From contig KN880658.1 of assembly GCA_000934385.1 (NCBI GenBank), positions 1 through 38,931 of the forward strand: 38,931 bases of DNA, read 5' to 3'. The position numbers were made by a program, and so were the translations under genes. Source of the DNA: Cylindrobasidium torrendii FP15055 ss-10. Taxonomy: Eukaryota > Basidiomycota > Agaricomycetes > Agaricales > Physalacriaceae. Below the pieces are notes generated by a model. The model made no database searches. It had not been told where the DNA came from and was given only the letters and a program-made list of their open reading frames with translations. Below, piece after piece: positions 19,316 to 30,049 of the stretch (its first letter is position 1; every line of letters begins with the position of its first letter).

Positions 19316-21864
19316 TTATGTACTCCTCATTTCAACATCTGTCCCCATGGTTCCTTCCGTGCCCACAAGCACTCCCCGAGCTCGACGAAACGCTTCCTTC
19401 GTGCACCGAGAAATCCCCTGCCCGACCCGCCTCAACCGACTCGAGTCGGAGATGCCCAACGACGCATCGGGATGACTTGGAGTAGTGAAATAGCGCTCAT
19501 CTTCGGGAATCCTTTCCCACTCATAATCACCCCAAGGCTCCCCGAAACGCTGACAGAATTCACTTTCTAGATTTGCCATCGTTGAAACACTCCAGCGCCG
19601 CATATGCCGGGATACAAGGCGCAAAAACTTGTCGGTCGGCATTCTCTGTACCATTTCCCACAAGGGGACGGTATATCCAGAGGGGTCACCAGCACCCTTC
19701 TCTGCCTCCACTTTGCCAGTAAGAACATGACGGATCCCCATGAGCAGTGAATCTGGAATTGTAGAGGATGAGAAATCATTAGGAACACCGATAGGGAGAT
19801 CGAAATCGGTTTCAAGAAGTCGATGCCAAATGGTCACAGGAGCCATGATACGGTACAAGTTGTCCTTGTTTTTGAGGTAATCGATATCCAGGAGAGATAG
19901 CACGGAAGATGCGTAGGGATACACCTTGGACATTGGATGGTTGAAGTATGGAGCGGTAAGACGACCTTGCGGAAAGCAGGCCTTATAACTCAACGCCATT
20001 TGGATGTCGTCGGTGACTAGAGGTTCAGAATCGATGGTGTCAGATGAATACCAGGGTAGGTGAACGGTAGATCGAAGCAATGCTTCTGTCGTATCCTTGT
20101 CTCCTCTGTACAACGCTACACGATGGCAGACCCTGGACGGAAACCATAACTTCGAATCGTGAAGAAGATCGATGTTGTGCAGCTCATCCAAGTCGACTTG
20201 CTTGGATGTTTCCCAGTTGAAAGCCCCGACTACGCAACGAATGACCTCCTTAGCAGAAGGGCTTGACGTCGCCTGTCCCAACCAGACAAGTGCTCGGTAT
20301 TCCTTGGTCTGGTCCCGCTTGGCTTTCTTGGTCTGACCCCACTCGGCTTCCCTTAGGGACATCACTGCACGCTCACGATCCTTGAGGCTTCGTAGTTTGG
20401 GAGACGAGGGTTTGGCTCCGCCCATTTCTTTGCGCATCATGTCTGCATGTCTGAACTCGGCGGACTGAAGAGATATGGGAACAATCAAGTGATAGAGATG
20501 GAGAAGGACATCCTCTGCGAATAAAAGCGGGTCGGTGAAGGTCGTTCGGTAAGGGCACTGGATATCGAATACAGGCAGCACACTGGCCACAAGATAGAGC
20601 AACGTAACCAGAGCAGTCAACACACCCGCGACAATCGCCATTGTACGGCTGAGTGGCACAAGAAAGATGACCATGCCAACAAGGAAGAGAATGAGCGAGA
20701 GATGCAAGACGATTGGCAGAACACCGATAATGGTCTGCACCCTCCACTTGGTGATCCCATCGAGGCGGAACTGACGGATGAGTGCACGTTCACGGGCAGA
20801 GCCGGTAATGATGGACATGTACTGTCGAATCCACTGCTTGGCAAGCACGGCGAAAAGGGCAACGGAGAGCGAGAGAACGAGGCTCGTGAACCACAGCCCG
20901 TTAACCCAGAGCATGGTCGCAGACGGAGAGAACGATGTATCCGTAGTGGGAACTTCAGACATATAGGTACTGTTGGAACGCTGGAGGGCGACGAGTTCGG
21001 CAAGGTATGCCACAGAGAGGTCCGCTGGATCTTGGGAAAGGGAGCTTGATGTTTCGACCACGAATGTTGTGAGAACTGCAGAGAAGAGACCGGCCTTTAA
21101 ATGGCACTGGTTAGCGAATCGGTATGCTGACAGATTGCGAACGCACAAAGACTAATAAAATATCAAGACTATCACCCCACTCGCCGGCACTGTCGTCGTC
21201 GAAGATCTTCGCCTCGTCGTTATACACCCACCAAACTCGCGCATCCTCATCAAGTTCGTGGTAACGCTCTGTATGCGGGTATTTGAGCAGATAGTCGTAA
21301 TTTGCTGTACATTCTATCAGGACAGTGTGCTTTGTAGCATGAGAACCGTAACATACCAGCCAGAGGGTTTGAACGTGTCGCTCTTGGTCCTTTCTTCATT
21401 CCCCACAGTTTGTGCGTTTTACGTTCATCGCCGTTGTTGTCATCGATTACATTCTGCGCTTCCTCTGCCTCATCGGGAGATACAATCGTGTCGCGCAGCT
21501 GGGTGACGGCCCCAAGGATCCTATCCAGCACGGCCATCGACGCAGGCATATCATTGGAGGCGTGCACAGGCTTCGCATTGCTTTGCGGGGAAGACGTTGT
21601 GTTCAAGTCCTCCGCCTTGTCAGCGGACGCCGTATCGTCGTGAGAAATAGCGCGATGTAGTGGCTCCGGTGGTTCGCTGGCGACAGTTTCGATGCTTGTT
21701 GGGACAGCAGTATCATCTGGGGCGGGCGAATGAATGGGGGCTTGAGCATGATCAACCTCGCGGTCCTCATTGCGCTTGAGGATGGCATGAATCCCCTTCA
21801 GGAGCTCGAGCATTTGGCGGGTCTCTGAGATCTCAGCGTTGCTGGTGTCTGCTCGGTCGGCCAT
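19316..21864 (-). CDS. DUF6535 domain-containing membrane protein
   Basis: Three exons on the minus strand: 21357-21864, 21147-21304 and 19316-21094, 2445 nt (814 aa). The first 150 residues are acidic and Ser/Thr-rich, starting MADRADTSNAEISETRQMLE. The DUF6535 domain begins at about residue 175 with HELDEDARVWWVYNDEAKIF, then SLDILLVFAGLFSAVLTTFV as the first membrane helix. A second helix follows MLWVNGLWFTSLVLSLSVAL, then the motif LAKQWIRQYM, and two more helices around VLPIVLHLSLILFLVGMVIF and VAGVLTALVTLLYLVASVLP. The C-terminal 450 residues are soluble. DUF6535 proteins are found widely in Agaricomycetes, often in many copies; their function is unknown. It lies between the two RNase H paralogs, all three on the same strand. 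Confidence 0.85.
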
Positions 21865-22308
21865 GGTGATGGTAGAAGGCAGTCCACGGGCGGAAAATGC
21901 AGCGACGGAGTGCTTCGATGCGATTGAATTGCGGCACAGACCCAGTCACGCCAAACGGTGTGTTGTCGCATCTCAGAATGAGTTGTACGCGCATACTGTA
22001 TCACCGGTCTCAAGGCTTCCTCGTGTCCGAATAAGTTGACTGGTTGGTCTGCGCTGCAATGATATCGCCTCATCACACAGAGATGCAGCGGCAGGGCCTT
22101 GTCATCGAGGATTGGAAAGTTTTCACAGAGGCGATAATCGATCAATAGCAGTTCATGTATCAGCGAGATATACACATTCAACTGGCTGTCCCATTAGAAT
22201 CGGTTGACCAGGGAGTATATGCAAGGGTGCTTTACAGATAGCACTATTTCTGCATGCAATAACGAGGAAAAGAGGTTGGCGGGGAACAAGAATGTGAACA
22301 TACATCGT
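21865..22308. other. Intergenic region
   Basis: Promoter side of the DUF6535 gene and 3' flank of RNase H copy 2. No motif-bearing frame was found. Confidence 0.4.
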
Positions 22309-22995
22309 CTAATCCCGTGTTGCTGCGGTAGCAAGTGCGTCTGCCTCTCTGTTGTAGCGCCGAGGGATGTACCAAAATTTCACAGTAATCCCATTTTTTT
22401 CGAGGTCTTCGACATATTCAACCAACTCGCGAAAAAGGTCGAGGTTCGTTGGGCGCGTTCCACCAGCCGTACGCCAACCATTTCGCTGCCACTTCGGGTA
22501 CCATTGGGTGACGCCTTTGACAACGTACTCCGAGTCTGTCGCGACGACGTAGAAGCTGCCGTCCGTTCCTTCCGAAGCTTGAGATAGGTGTCCGCCCGCG
22601 CTACGACAATCGTTGTCATCCTCTAGCACGAGATGACGAAGTCCTTCTATGGCTGCGAGCAATTCCGCACGTTGACTTGTGCGACGTTGTCCATAATCCA
22701 TGCTATCGTCGATTTTGATGCTCCAGTTATACTCGAGATAGGCATCACCTAGGGTCCCTCCGATGGCAGAGATAGCGGAAGAGTCGTCGCCATTGTTTGA
22801 GCATGCACCATCGGTGTAAACGACTTTCTTGGCATGGCAAATATTGCTGGCGGGTTCGCAGTGGCAGCAGGCTAGGTAGTAGCGCCCGCAAAACTCGCAA
22901 TGGGTTTGAAGGCGGTCAATAGGCATATGGGCCAGGCTTGGGCACAAGACTAAAAGACGCGGATACTGTTCGCTCAGTCGTTGGCGGGACTGCAT
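22309..22995 (-). CDS. RNase H-like protein with Cys-rich N-terminus, copy 2
   Basis: Single exon, 228 aa. It shares with copy 1 the pattern PRL-x3-CPS-x2-H-x-PI-x-RLQT-x-C-x2-C-x-RY-x3-CC and a final Cys before KVVYTDGAC. All four catalytic acids are kept (Asp in VYTDGACSNNG, Glu in SQRAELLAA, Asp in VATDSEYVV, Asp in YNREADALATAA). The His of copy 1 in FWHIPRRYN is Tyr here (FWYIPRRYN). The region between helix and last strand also has a different insertion (DDNDCRSAGGHLSQ). Both copies end in ATAATR plus one residue. They arose by duplication, but sequence divergence at many positions suggests it is old. Confidence 0.85.
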   Translation of the reverse strand: MQSRQRLSEQYPRLLVLCPSLAHMPIDRLQTHCEFCGRYYLACCHCEPASNICHAKKVVYTDGACSNNGDDSSAISAIGGTLGDAYLEYNWSIKIDDSMDYGQRRTSQRAELLAAIEGLRHLVLEDDNDCRSAGGHLSQASEGTDGSFYVVATDSEYVVKGVTQWYPKWQRNGWRTAGGTRPTNLDLFRELVEYVEDLEKNGITVKFWYIPRRYNREADALATAATRD

Positions 22996-23252
22996 CGTCG
23001 GTGTGGGAGGTGGTCAAGATACGACTGAGAGGCGAAAAAATTTGCAATAATTGCGGCCCGTTTCGATCCCGACGCGGAAGTATACGTGGAATATCCATGA
23101 ATTATTCAGGTCAACTTCAACTTCTAGAGTTGATGGGTACCATTGTGTCGACAAAGGTGAGAGTAATTCCATAAAAATGCGAGGTGTCGACTGGTGTCGA
23201 AGTAAAAAGTGAGAGTGTGACGTCACGCGTCTGGCTCATTGATTGCACGCAC

Positions 23253-25399
23253 ATGGTCGACTGCCTCTTTCGTTCCAACCGCCACCAAGTCCATCGCCGA
23301 GATGTGTTAGGCCTTTCCCATTCTGCCTCAGAAACCCAATTAATCCCAACCACAGCAATTTTTGGCGCGTCCAACGCACAGCCGGCAGGTTCCACTGGCA
23401 CCTCGCTTTTTGGGTCAAGCACGCCTAGCACAGGTGGCAGTCTTTTCGGCCAGACAAATAACGCGACTTCAAATTCCGGTGGAAGCAGTCTTTTCGGCCA
23501 AAACAATAACAACAACGCAGGAGGTGGATCCTCTCTGTTCGGCAACAAGCCTGCTGGGAGTAGTTTGTTCGGCCAACCAGCGCAAACTGGGACGCAACAA
23601 CCGGCGACCGGAGGTGGTCTTTTTGGCACACCCAATGCGCAAAATCAACAGCAACAGGGAGATCAGGCGAAGCCAGCTGGGTCAGGATTATTTGGCGCCT
23701 CAAGCGCATTTGCAACCAATGCGAACACGGCCAACGCTGGGACCAGTGGGACGTCTCTATTTGGATCTACGAATAATTCGGGCGGTGGCGGCGGACTGTT
23801 TGGGAGTACCAACAACAACAATACGAGCAATAACGCGACATCCAACACCGATGGCGGTCTGTTTGGGTCGTCCAACACCAATACTGGAGGCGGCCTATTC
23901 GGATCGTCTAATACGAACAACACGGCTGGAAACACTGGCGGCGGCTTATTTGGATCATCTACAACGAACAACACGAACACGGGTGGAGGCCTGTTTGGAT
24001 CCTCCAACACGAACAACTCGAACACTGGTGGCGGTGGACTATTTGGGTCCACGAACAACAATGCCTCGAATACTGGGAGCGGAGGCGGTGGACTCTTTGG
24101 ATCGACCAACAACAACGCATCCAACACTGGCGGCGGTGGTCTCTTCGGCACAGCCAACACCAATAACACGAATACCGGAAACACTGGTTCCTCCCTCTTC
24201 CCCTCATCGTCCACAAACCCTCTGTTCGGCAGCACCAGCAACAATACCCTTGGTGCAAGTACTCTTTCCACCAGCGCATTTGGCAAGCCCGCACAACAAG
24301 CTGGCGGCGGACTCCTTCGAAGCACGACCGGCGGACCTTTGCAACAAGCACCAGCCGATGCTCATGCACAGTTCGAGACGCTCAAAAACAAGATGGAGAT
24401 GGTAGTCGCGGCATGGAATCCTAGTTCCCCGCAATGCCGATTCCAGGTGCGCCGTACTACTTCGTTCTTTTTTTACTTTTTCACTGACGCTAAGGTCTAG
24501 CACTATTTCTACAATTTGGTTGACCCAAGTCAAGTACATTTGTACGGCCGACCCGCAAACGCGACGAATGATGCATTATGGCAGAGGGCGAACCAGGAAA
24601 ACCCTGATTCTAGTTGGTACGTGTTGCTCAGATGCCCGGTTCTCATGTCTGACTTACGTTTAGCCTCGTACCGGTCATTGCAAACGGTTTCGGCGAACTA
24701 CGAATGCGAGTAGATGCACAGAAGCAGCAGTCAGAAGCACACACAAAAATCATTGAGGTCAGTTGCCCCTCCTCATTTCAAAGTCGAGTGGGGTTCTCAT
24801 TTTGTTCAGGAAATCCGCAAGAAGCTTGACAATCTTACAACGAACCACACCACTACAATTGTCCCACGGCTAGCGCGGTACGCCCAAACGCAAATGCAGA
24901 TTGCGCACAAGGTGTCGCAAGTTGTGCAGCACCTACACTTGTTGCTCCCATCCGTACGGTCGTCCGCAATCCGGCCTGAAGAAGAGCAGCTTGCTGCCAA
25001 CTTGGAGATCACTGAGGCAGAGCTGAAGAACCGTGGCAAGCTTGCTGCCAAGGTCGACGAACTATGGGCGGTATTCAGTGCATTGAAGGCGCGAGACGAG
25101 ACGTTCAGGGAGCAGCGTGCGAGTGGAGAGTGGAAGGTTGTTGATGAGGAGGGTCTGGCACGAGTTGCTCAGGTGCGTCGAGCATGTCGATACCCCAAAA
25201 GGGTGTGCTAATATCATTCTTTAAGATACTGGCGGAGCAGCAGGCTGGTTTGGCACACTTGACGAAGATTTTGCAGAGGGATTTGAAGGACCTTGGGGTT
25301 ATTTACGGATTTTCGGCAGTGGAAGCAGACGATGAGTCCATGACGCCAGAAAATTTGTGGTCCTCAACAAACACTTTGAGGGCGAGCGTATTGCGATGA
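23253..25399 (+). CDS. NUP57: Nucleoporin Nup54/Nup57, FG-repeat
   Basis: Five exons: about 23253-24446, 24501-24616, 24664-24757, 24810-25172 and 25226-25399 (646 aa with this start). Residues after the start region form an FG domain of some 15-20 SLFG/GLFG repeats separated by Asn/Thr/Gly spacers (for example GGGLFGSSNTNNT). The folded part starts YFYNLVDPSQVHLYG and has the coiled-coil helices characteristic of Nup54/Nup57: IRKKLDNLTTNHTTTIVPRL, ELKNRGKLAAKVDELWAVF and LTKILQRDLKDLGVIYGF. In the Nsp1/Nup62 channel complex this protein lines the central transport channel of the nuclear pore. The 5' end is uncertain. The in-frame ATG at 23253 gives a non-FG leader of about 35 residues. A short first exon joined at a CACAG acceptor (about 23355) before AIFGASNAQPAG is equally possible. 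Confidence 0.88.
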
Positions 25400-25642
25400 T
25401 GTAGCTTTGTGTGTATCGATACTGTATTCGGATGCGAAAGAACTCACTGCTTGGCTGAAGTTGGGCAAATTCCAAAATTCGAATGATATTCGGGGGATGG
25501 TTCGAGTCATCCAGGTGACAGAAATCTACGCAAAACGGAGCTCCGTCTTTTGAGTACCCGAGGACTCCGTGGCTTGGAGTCAGAAATAAAGGTTGGTTAA
25601 AGCTGCATCAGAGATGGCTTATAACCTCAGCTTTGAGCAACC

Positions 25643-26387
25643 ATGTCGCACGCCGATTTTTGCTTCAAGATCCCCGATGTCATTGAGAACGACCGCTTGA
25701 AGCTCGTCCCGTTCGATGTATGTGTTCTCTGCCGTCAGAGATAGCAGTTGAAATGACTTCGCAAAACAGGTGGAAAAGCACGCTCGATTGATGTGCGATA
25801 TTGAGCCCGCTAGCTTCAACTACCTCTCCATTGGCCCATTCTCCAGCCCCGATGACTTTGTGAGCCAATTCTGGACTCCTCTTCGCCAAGGGCTCGCCGG
25901 CAGCTTCACGACATTCGCAATACTCGACACCACACGCGCGCCAGGAGACGCGCAGTTTGCTGGAATGAGTTCGTACATGAACGCGTCCGCTGCGAACCTC
26001 TCAGTCGAAATCGGGTTCATCGTGATTCGGCCCGAGTTCAGGCGCTCGCACGTAACGACAAACATGGTCGGTCTGCTCGCGAAGTATGCATTGGACACGC
26101 CTGAGCAAGGCGGTCTGGGCGTGCGGCGCCTCGAATGGAAATGCAGTGCAGAGAATGGTCCAAGCCAGAGTGTTGCCAAACGGATGGGATATACTTATGA
26201 GGCAACGCTGCGCTGGGCGGCGGCCGTACCTCAGAGCAAGGCGATAGGATCCAACGGAAAGCAAATCAGAAAAGGAGATCCATTACCAGAGAAGCTCAGC
26301 AGGGACACAGTCATACTTAGCATTTCTTGGGAAGATTGGGAGAATGGCGTCAGGGAGAAAGTCGCCGAACAAGTTGGGCGAAGATAG
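25643..26387 (+). CDS. GNAT family N-acetyltransferase (RimJ/RimL type)
   Basis: Two exons, 25643-25717 and 25770-26387, 693 nt (230 aa). The start MSHADFCFKIPDVIENDRLK leads into the beta-strand NDRLKLVPFD that opens Acetyltransf_3 domains. Later strands include FTTFAILDTTRAP, SVEIGFIVIRPEFRRSHVTT (acetyl-CoA binding loop region) and VRRLEWKCSAENGPSQSVAK, followed by RMGYTYEATLRWA. It transfers acetyl from acetyl-CoA to an amine; the acceptor is unknown. It lies 243 bp after NUP57 on the same strand. A good family match; fungi have several such genes, so no specific role can be given. Confidence 0.85.
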
Positions 26388-26992
26388 GTCGAAGGGGAAG
26401 CGTGGGAGGTTGCATTGTTGGATGACGCCACAAATTGATATGTACCGTGGGCAAGGCATTCGCATTGTTTTTCGGTGTTTGGGTGTTCTTTCCCCGAAAC
26501 CATATCATACCACCACTCGTCACCTGGACCCGCCGCGCCGAACCTCAAGCATTATCGTAGATAACTCGGAACGAATGAACGTCCAATGATTCCGTCAATC
26601 AGACGGTACTTCAACGTTTAACTTGTGTAGACGGGCAAGGTCCTGACTTGCAGGTCCGATGGCGCCTGGATGGGCGCTTCGGGCCTTTAGAGGGCCTCGT
26701 GCTAGATGTACTAATTGAAATCACTCCTCTACCGGATCAGGAGTAACCACGTCTTGTCCTGGGGAAATGACAGGGCTAAGGGAATGACCTGAGTGGTGCC
26801 GCCGGGCATACGATATTCGATCTCCATCTCGGTCTCACTGGCTATCTATATCACCCCAGCAGCTCTCTCTTTTTCTACTACCACTACTATCATTCTTCCC
26901 TACCATCGCCATCAGCCCCGGCAGCTGGTGGTGGCCCACTTTGTCGTGACTCAAACCGGTCTTCCAGTACTAGCCCCTTCTTGTCGACAAAA
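26388..26992. other. Intergenic region
   Basis: No gene is seen. The last 150 bases before the ATG at 26993 are pyrimidine-rich (CTCTCTCTTTTTCTACTACC), as in many fungal promoters. A GC-rich patch at 26650-26700 contains short GGGCCT repeats. Confidence 0.4.
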
Positions 26993-28204
26993 ATGGCCTT
27001 TGGCTGCAAGACAACAGCAACAGGTGAACAATGCACCTTTTGCTACAATCACGCCCCACGAATGCCGTCTTTTCAATCATGCATGCCACAAAACGGCGCC
27101 GCCTTAAAACCAGGACAATACGGACGAACCTCTCGTTTTCAGTACACCGTCATGGCAAGCCACCAAGCTCTTTCACATCTCGGTGCTGTGTCTAACGTCG
27201 ACCCTCTTCAGCAAGGAACAAAGCGGGCTGCGCCTGACGACACATCTCCCGAAGATGAGTCCCATTCCGGCGCGGTCGCCCCACCGACAAAACGGCCCAG
27301 ACGCTCATCATCCTCGGTATGTGGCGCGCGCGAGCCGAGAGGCCATTGTCCTCCGATCAATTATTATTCTTATACCATTTTCCCGCAGGCAACGACGAAT
27401 AACTGTGTGCCCCGCCGCCAGACACGGGCAAAAACGCGTCCCAGGTCCAGCGGTAATGCGCGTCCGCCAACAGTGGCCCTCAAGCCGCCCACACCACTAT
27501 CTGTATACCCGCCTCCAGTGGCACCGGCAACATACACTCTTGGGTCCTTTGATTTGTATGCAATGAACCATCCGGCGTTGAAGGGTATTGTCGACTGCGA
27601 CGCAGTGGACTACAGGCGCGTACAAGCAGTGATGCATGCCCTACAGACAAAGGGTAGCGCACCCACTGTTCGTTGTGTCTTGCCGAACATGCCGAATGAA
27701 GATTCAGACAGCGGGAGAATGGTATGCAGAGCATTACGAGACGACGAACTCGGGCCTATGCATGAGATTGTGGTTGATGACCTTGCGCTGACGCCAGCGT
27801 TTGGGTACGACGACGATGACCTCGGTGTTTACCCAAAGCACGACAGTGACGAAGAGACGGAGCCGCCAGTCCGCCAGGCTGTCGTCGGCCGATGCTTTAT
27901 TGCAGACGTACGGCTGGGCAACGTGAACATCTCAGGGGGCGTCTTCAAGATGAACGTTACACCCGTTTGGATAGGAAAGTCGCTCGAGGGATGCATGGAC
28001 ACCGTGGAGGTCTTTGAGGCTTATCTGGATTTTGCGGTTAAATTCAAGGAGGGGAGGGATGTGGGGCATGGACAAAGAATTCGATGTGGACTTCTTGGGG
28101 TGCGTTCTGATGTGGATATGGCACCGTGGGAGCCAGAGAAGGAGTTTTCAGGATTCTATGCGAACCTTTCGCAGGCGCCGCTTCCGCTCGTGGCTGTTCC
28201 ATAA
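26993..28204 (+). CDS. Hypothetical protein, possible Cys/His N-terminus, stop-free intron
   Basis: Start MAFGCKTTATGEQCTFCYNH, with Cys and His spaced like a small zinc site (first 40 residues). A basic stretch TKRPRRSSSS at about residue 100 could be a nuclear localisation signal. A segment at 27317-27388 begins GTATGT and ends CCCGCAG and is 72 nt without an in-frame stop: spliced, the protein is 379 aa, retained 403 aa. The C-terminal half (from about residue 150) contains a folded-looking region with FDLYAMNHPALKGIVDCDAV and RCFIADVRLGNVNISGGVFK; acidic blocks GYDDDDLG and DSDEETEP lie between. No family is recognised. It may be a nuclear protein of the mushroom lineage. Confidence 0.6.
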   Translation: MAFGCKTTATGEQCTFCYNHAPRMPSFQSCMPQNGAALKPGQYGRTSRFQYTVMASHQALSHLGAVSNVDPLQQGTKRAAPDDTSPEDESHSGAVAPPTKRPRRSSSSVCGAREPRGHCPPINYYSYTIFPQATTNNCVPRRQTRAKTRPRSSGNARPPTVALKPPTPLSVYPPPVAPATYTLGSFDLYAMNHPALKGIVDCDAVDYRRVQAVMHALQTKGSAPTVRCVLPNMPNEDSDSGRMVCRALRDDELGPMHEIVVDDLALTPAFGYDDDDLGVYPKHDSDEETEPPVRQAVVGRCFIADVRLGNVNISGGVFKMNVTPVWIGKSLEGCMDTVEVFEAYLDFAVKFKEGRDVGHGQRIRCGLLGVRSDVDMAPWEPEKEFSGFYANLSQAPLPLVAVP

Positions 28205-28398
28205 CATAGCTACCAACATTTCTCATTTGGCATTTTCATTCATTCTTATCTCGCAAGGTCTCTGCAACACAAACAATGTACTTCTTACACATAGTCTCCA
28301 TACTACACATGTTGGTCATTCATCTATTCGTTGGGTTCAAAAGTTCGTTGTATGTGAATGAACTCGTATGCGCCGTACGCAAATTGGTATGCATTCAT
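28205..28398. other. Intergenic, convergent 3' ends
   Basis: Short spacer between the hypothetical + strand gene and the dioxygenase gene. Contains AT-rich termination-like tracts only. Confidence 0.4.
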
Positions 28399-29712
28399 TT
28401 ACAGCTCTCCAGTGCTGCTACCACTATCACTATTTGCCTTTGAACGCAAGGCCAAAATAAATACAGTTCCATACGCACTATCAAGCAGCGCTTCGTTCCC
28501 ATAAGTTACAAAGTGTGACGACACACTCGTCCTGTCCGTCCGCGCAGTGACCCAAGTAATCTCGACATGCTCCAGATCCTCCATCCCCTTATACAAAATC
28601 GATTGATCCTCTATCTCCGTCTCGCCCAGGTCGCCTACAATCCAGTTGCTCATATATTCGCGTTCGCTCTGCCAGTCCTCGTAATACAGCTTGAACGACA
28701 CAGAAAGCCCGATGGCCTTGCAGGCGGCGTACACGAGGGCATCGCTGCCCTTAAGGAAGTGTTTGAGCTCTCTCAGCGTGTAAGTCAGCTGGCCCCGCCG
28801 ATTGAGAGGATACTCATATGCGAGCCCAAACGCAAAGAGGTGGCCGTCCTCGTACTCGTCGACGAGTTCCCGGAGGCTGTCTTGGATAGCGACAAACTTG
28901 GAGTTGGGTGAACACGCGGTCTCTGATGAATTGTCCACGCTCTTGAAGTAGAGGTTATAGGTGAGGGTGACGCGTGCGCCGGATATGACGGGAAGAACTT
29001 CATGAACGACGGTACTGTAGAATGCGACCCAGGCGACGGAGGGTGCGGTTGCTTGTTGCAGCAAGGTAGGCGCGTCAAAGTCCCATTGCTCGTCGCCTTC
29101 GGTGAGGAGAAGGTTGCCTCCCTCGTGTTCCGTAGGAAAGATGATGACAAGAGATCCAAACATTGACGTGTCTCGCGGTGTATCCTTATGTGCTTTGAAG
29201 AATGAACCCTTGTCTAAAGGAGTCAATACAACTTCGCCATCCTTGAGATGGACAGACCGTAGATGTTCAGCTTATAAGGCTCCGCACGAATGCCACGCCG
29301 AATGGCCACAGAAGGGTCAACAAGGTCATTTTGTATCTTCGTGAGAATACCCGTCTGGCTAAGCTCAAAGGGCATGGCGAACTGCGCCAGCTCAAGCTTC
29401 AGCGCCTTCCGATAGGTGTCGTCCATCACAGTCTGGTTGCCACGGCCAAAGGGAGCGGCGTCACACGCAGATATAAGACCGTGAAGCTGCTCAGGCGTCG
29501 CCTTTGCCAAGTTCAGAACGTTCGCCTGGCTAGACAAACAGTCAGTTGAAAAGCATCAAGTATTGCGTGAGAACAAACGTGTCGGTGGCATTGGCACGAT
29601 AGAAAAGATTCAAAGCTTCCTCAGAGACGGCTGTAGTACCACTAGTGAAAGATACGTTTTGTAGAGCAGCGCGAATGCGGGAAATGGCAGGATGTTGCTC
29701 AGGAGCGGACAT
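28399..29712 (-). CDS. 2-oxoglutarate/Fe(II) dioxygenase (prolyl 4-hydroxylase type)
   Basis: Three exons on the minus strand: 29579-29712, 29258-29529 and 28399-29213, 1221 nt (406 aa). Introns are 49 and 44 nt. It starts MSAPEQHPAISRIRAALQNV. The jelly-roll core begins YKLNIYDKGSFFKAHKDTPR, where His-x-Asp (HKD) are two iron ligands, followed by MFGSLVIIFPTEHEGGNLLL. The third ligand is probably the His in FYSTVVHEVLPVISGARVTL, and the Arg in GARVTLTYNL is placed to bind 2-oxoglutarate. This matches fungal proteins of the P4Hc-like 2OG-Fe(II) class. The C-terminal half (about 180 aa) is family-specific and its role is unknown. The substrate may be a protein or a small molecule. A TATA-like CATATAAG is at 29754-29762. 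Confidence 0.85.
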
Positions 29713-30049
29713 AATGGAAGAAAGAGATGAGCAGCGACATCGGTCGCAACCGACTTATATGAGTCCCTCTAGGCTGTTTTGTGATGTAAGTGCGGGTCCT
29801 TGAAATTGCAGTCGGTGCCGACATCATGATCATGAACGTGCAGAAAGAGAGAAATGAACTCACGTGCAAACTCGGCACATCAAGGATCGGCCCGATACTC
29901 CGTTGTGTTTAACCTTCGAATACCCAGACGCAGTACTGTTTTCAACCTGTCGCCTCAGAGATAGATAGAGATTGCATAGATTTCATAACAAGACATGTAG
30001 TAAGTAGAACCGGAGTCAAAATAGATACAATTGAACGCCCCAGAAAATA
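29713..30049. other. Intergenic region
   Basis: Holds the promoter of the dioxygenase gene, with a TATA-like CATATAAG on the minus strand at 29754-29762, and the 3' flank of the next gene. Nothing else is seen. Confidence 0.45.

Noticed and set aside
23663..24325. Long Pro-rich open frame on the minus strand
   Set aside because: It is antisense to the FG repeats of NUP57; the repeat codons give stop-free frames on the other strand.
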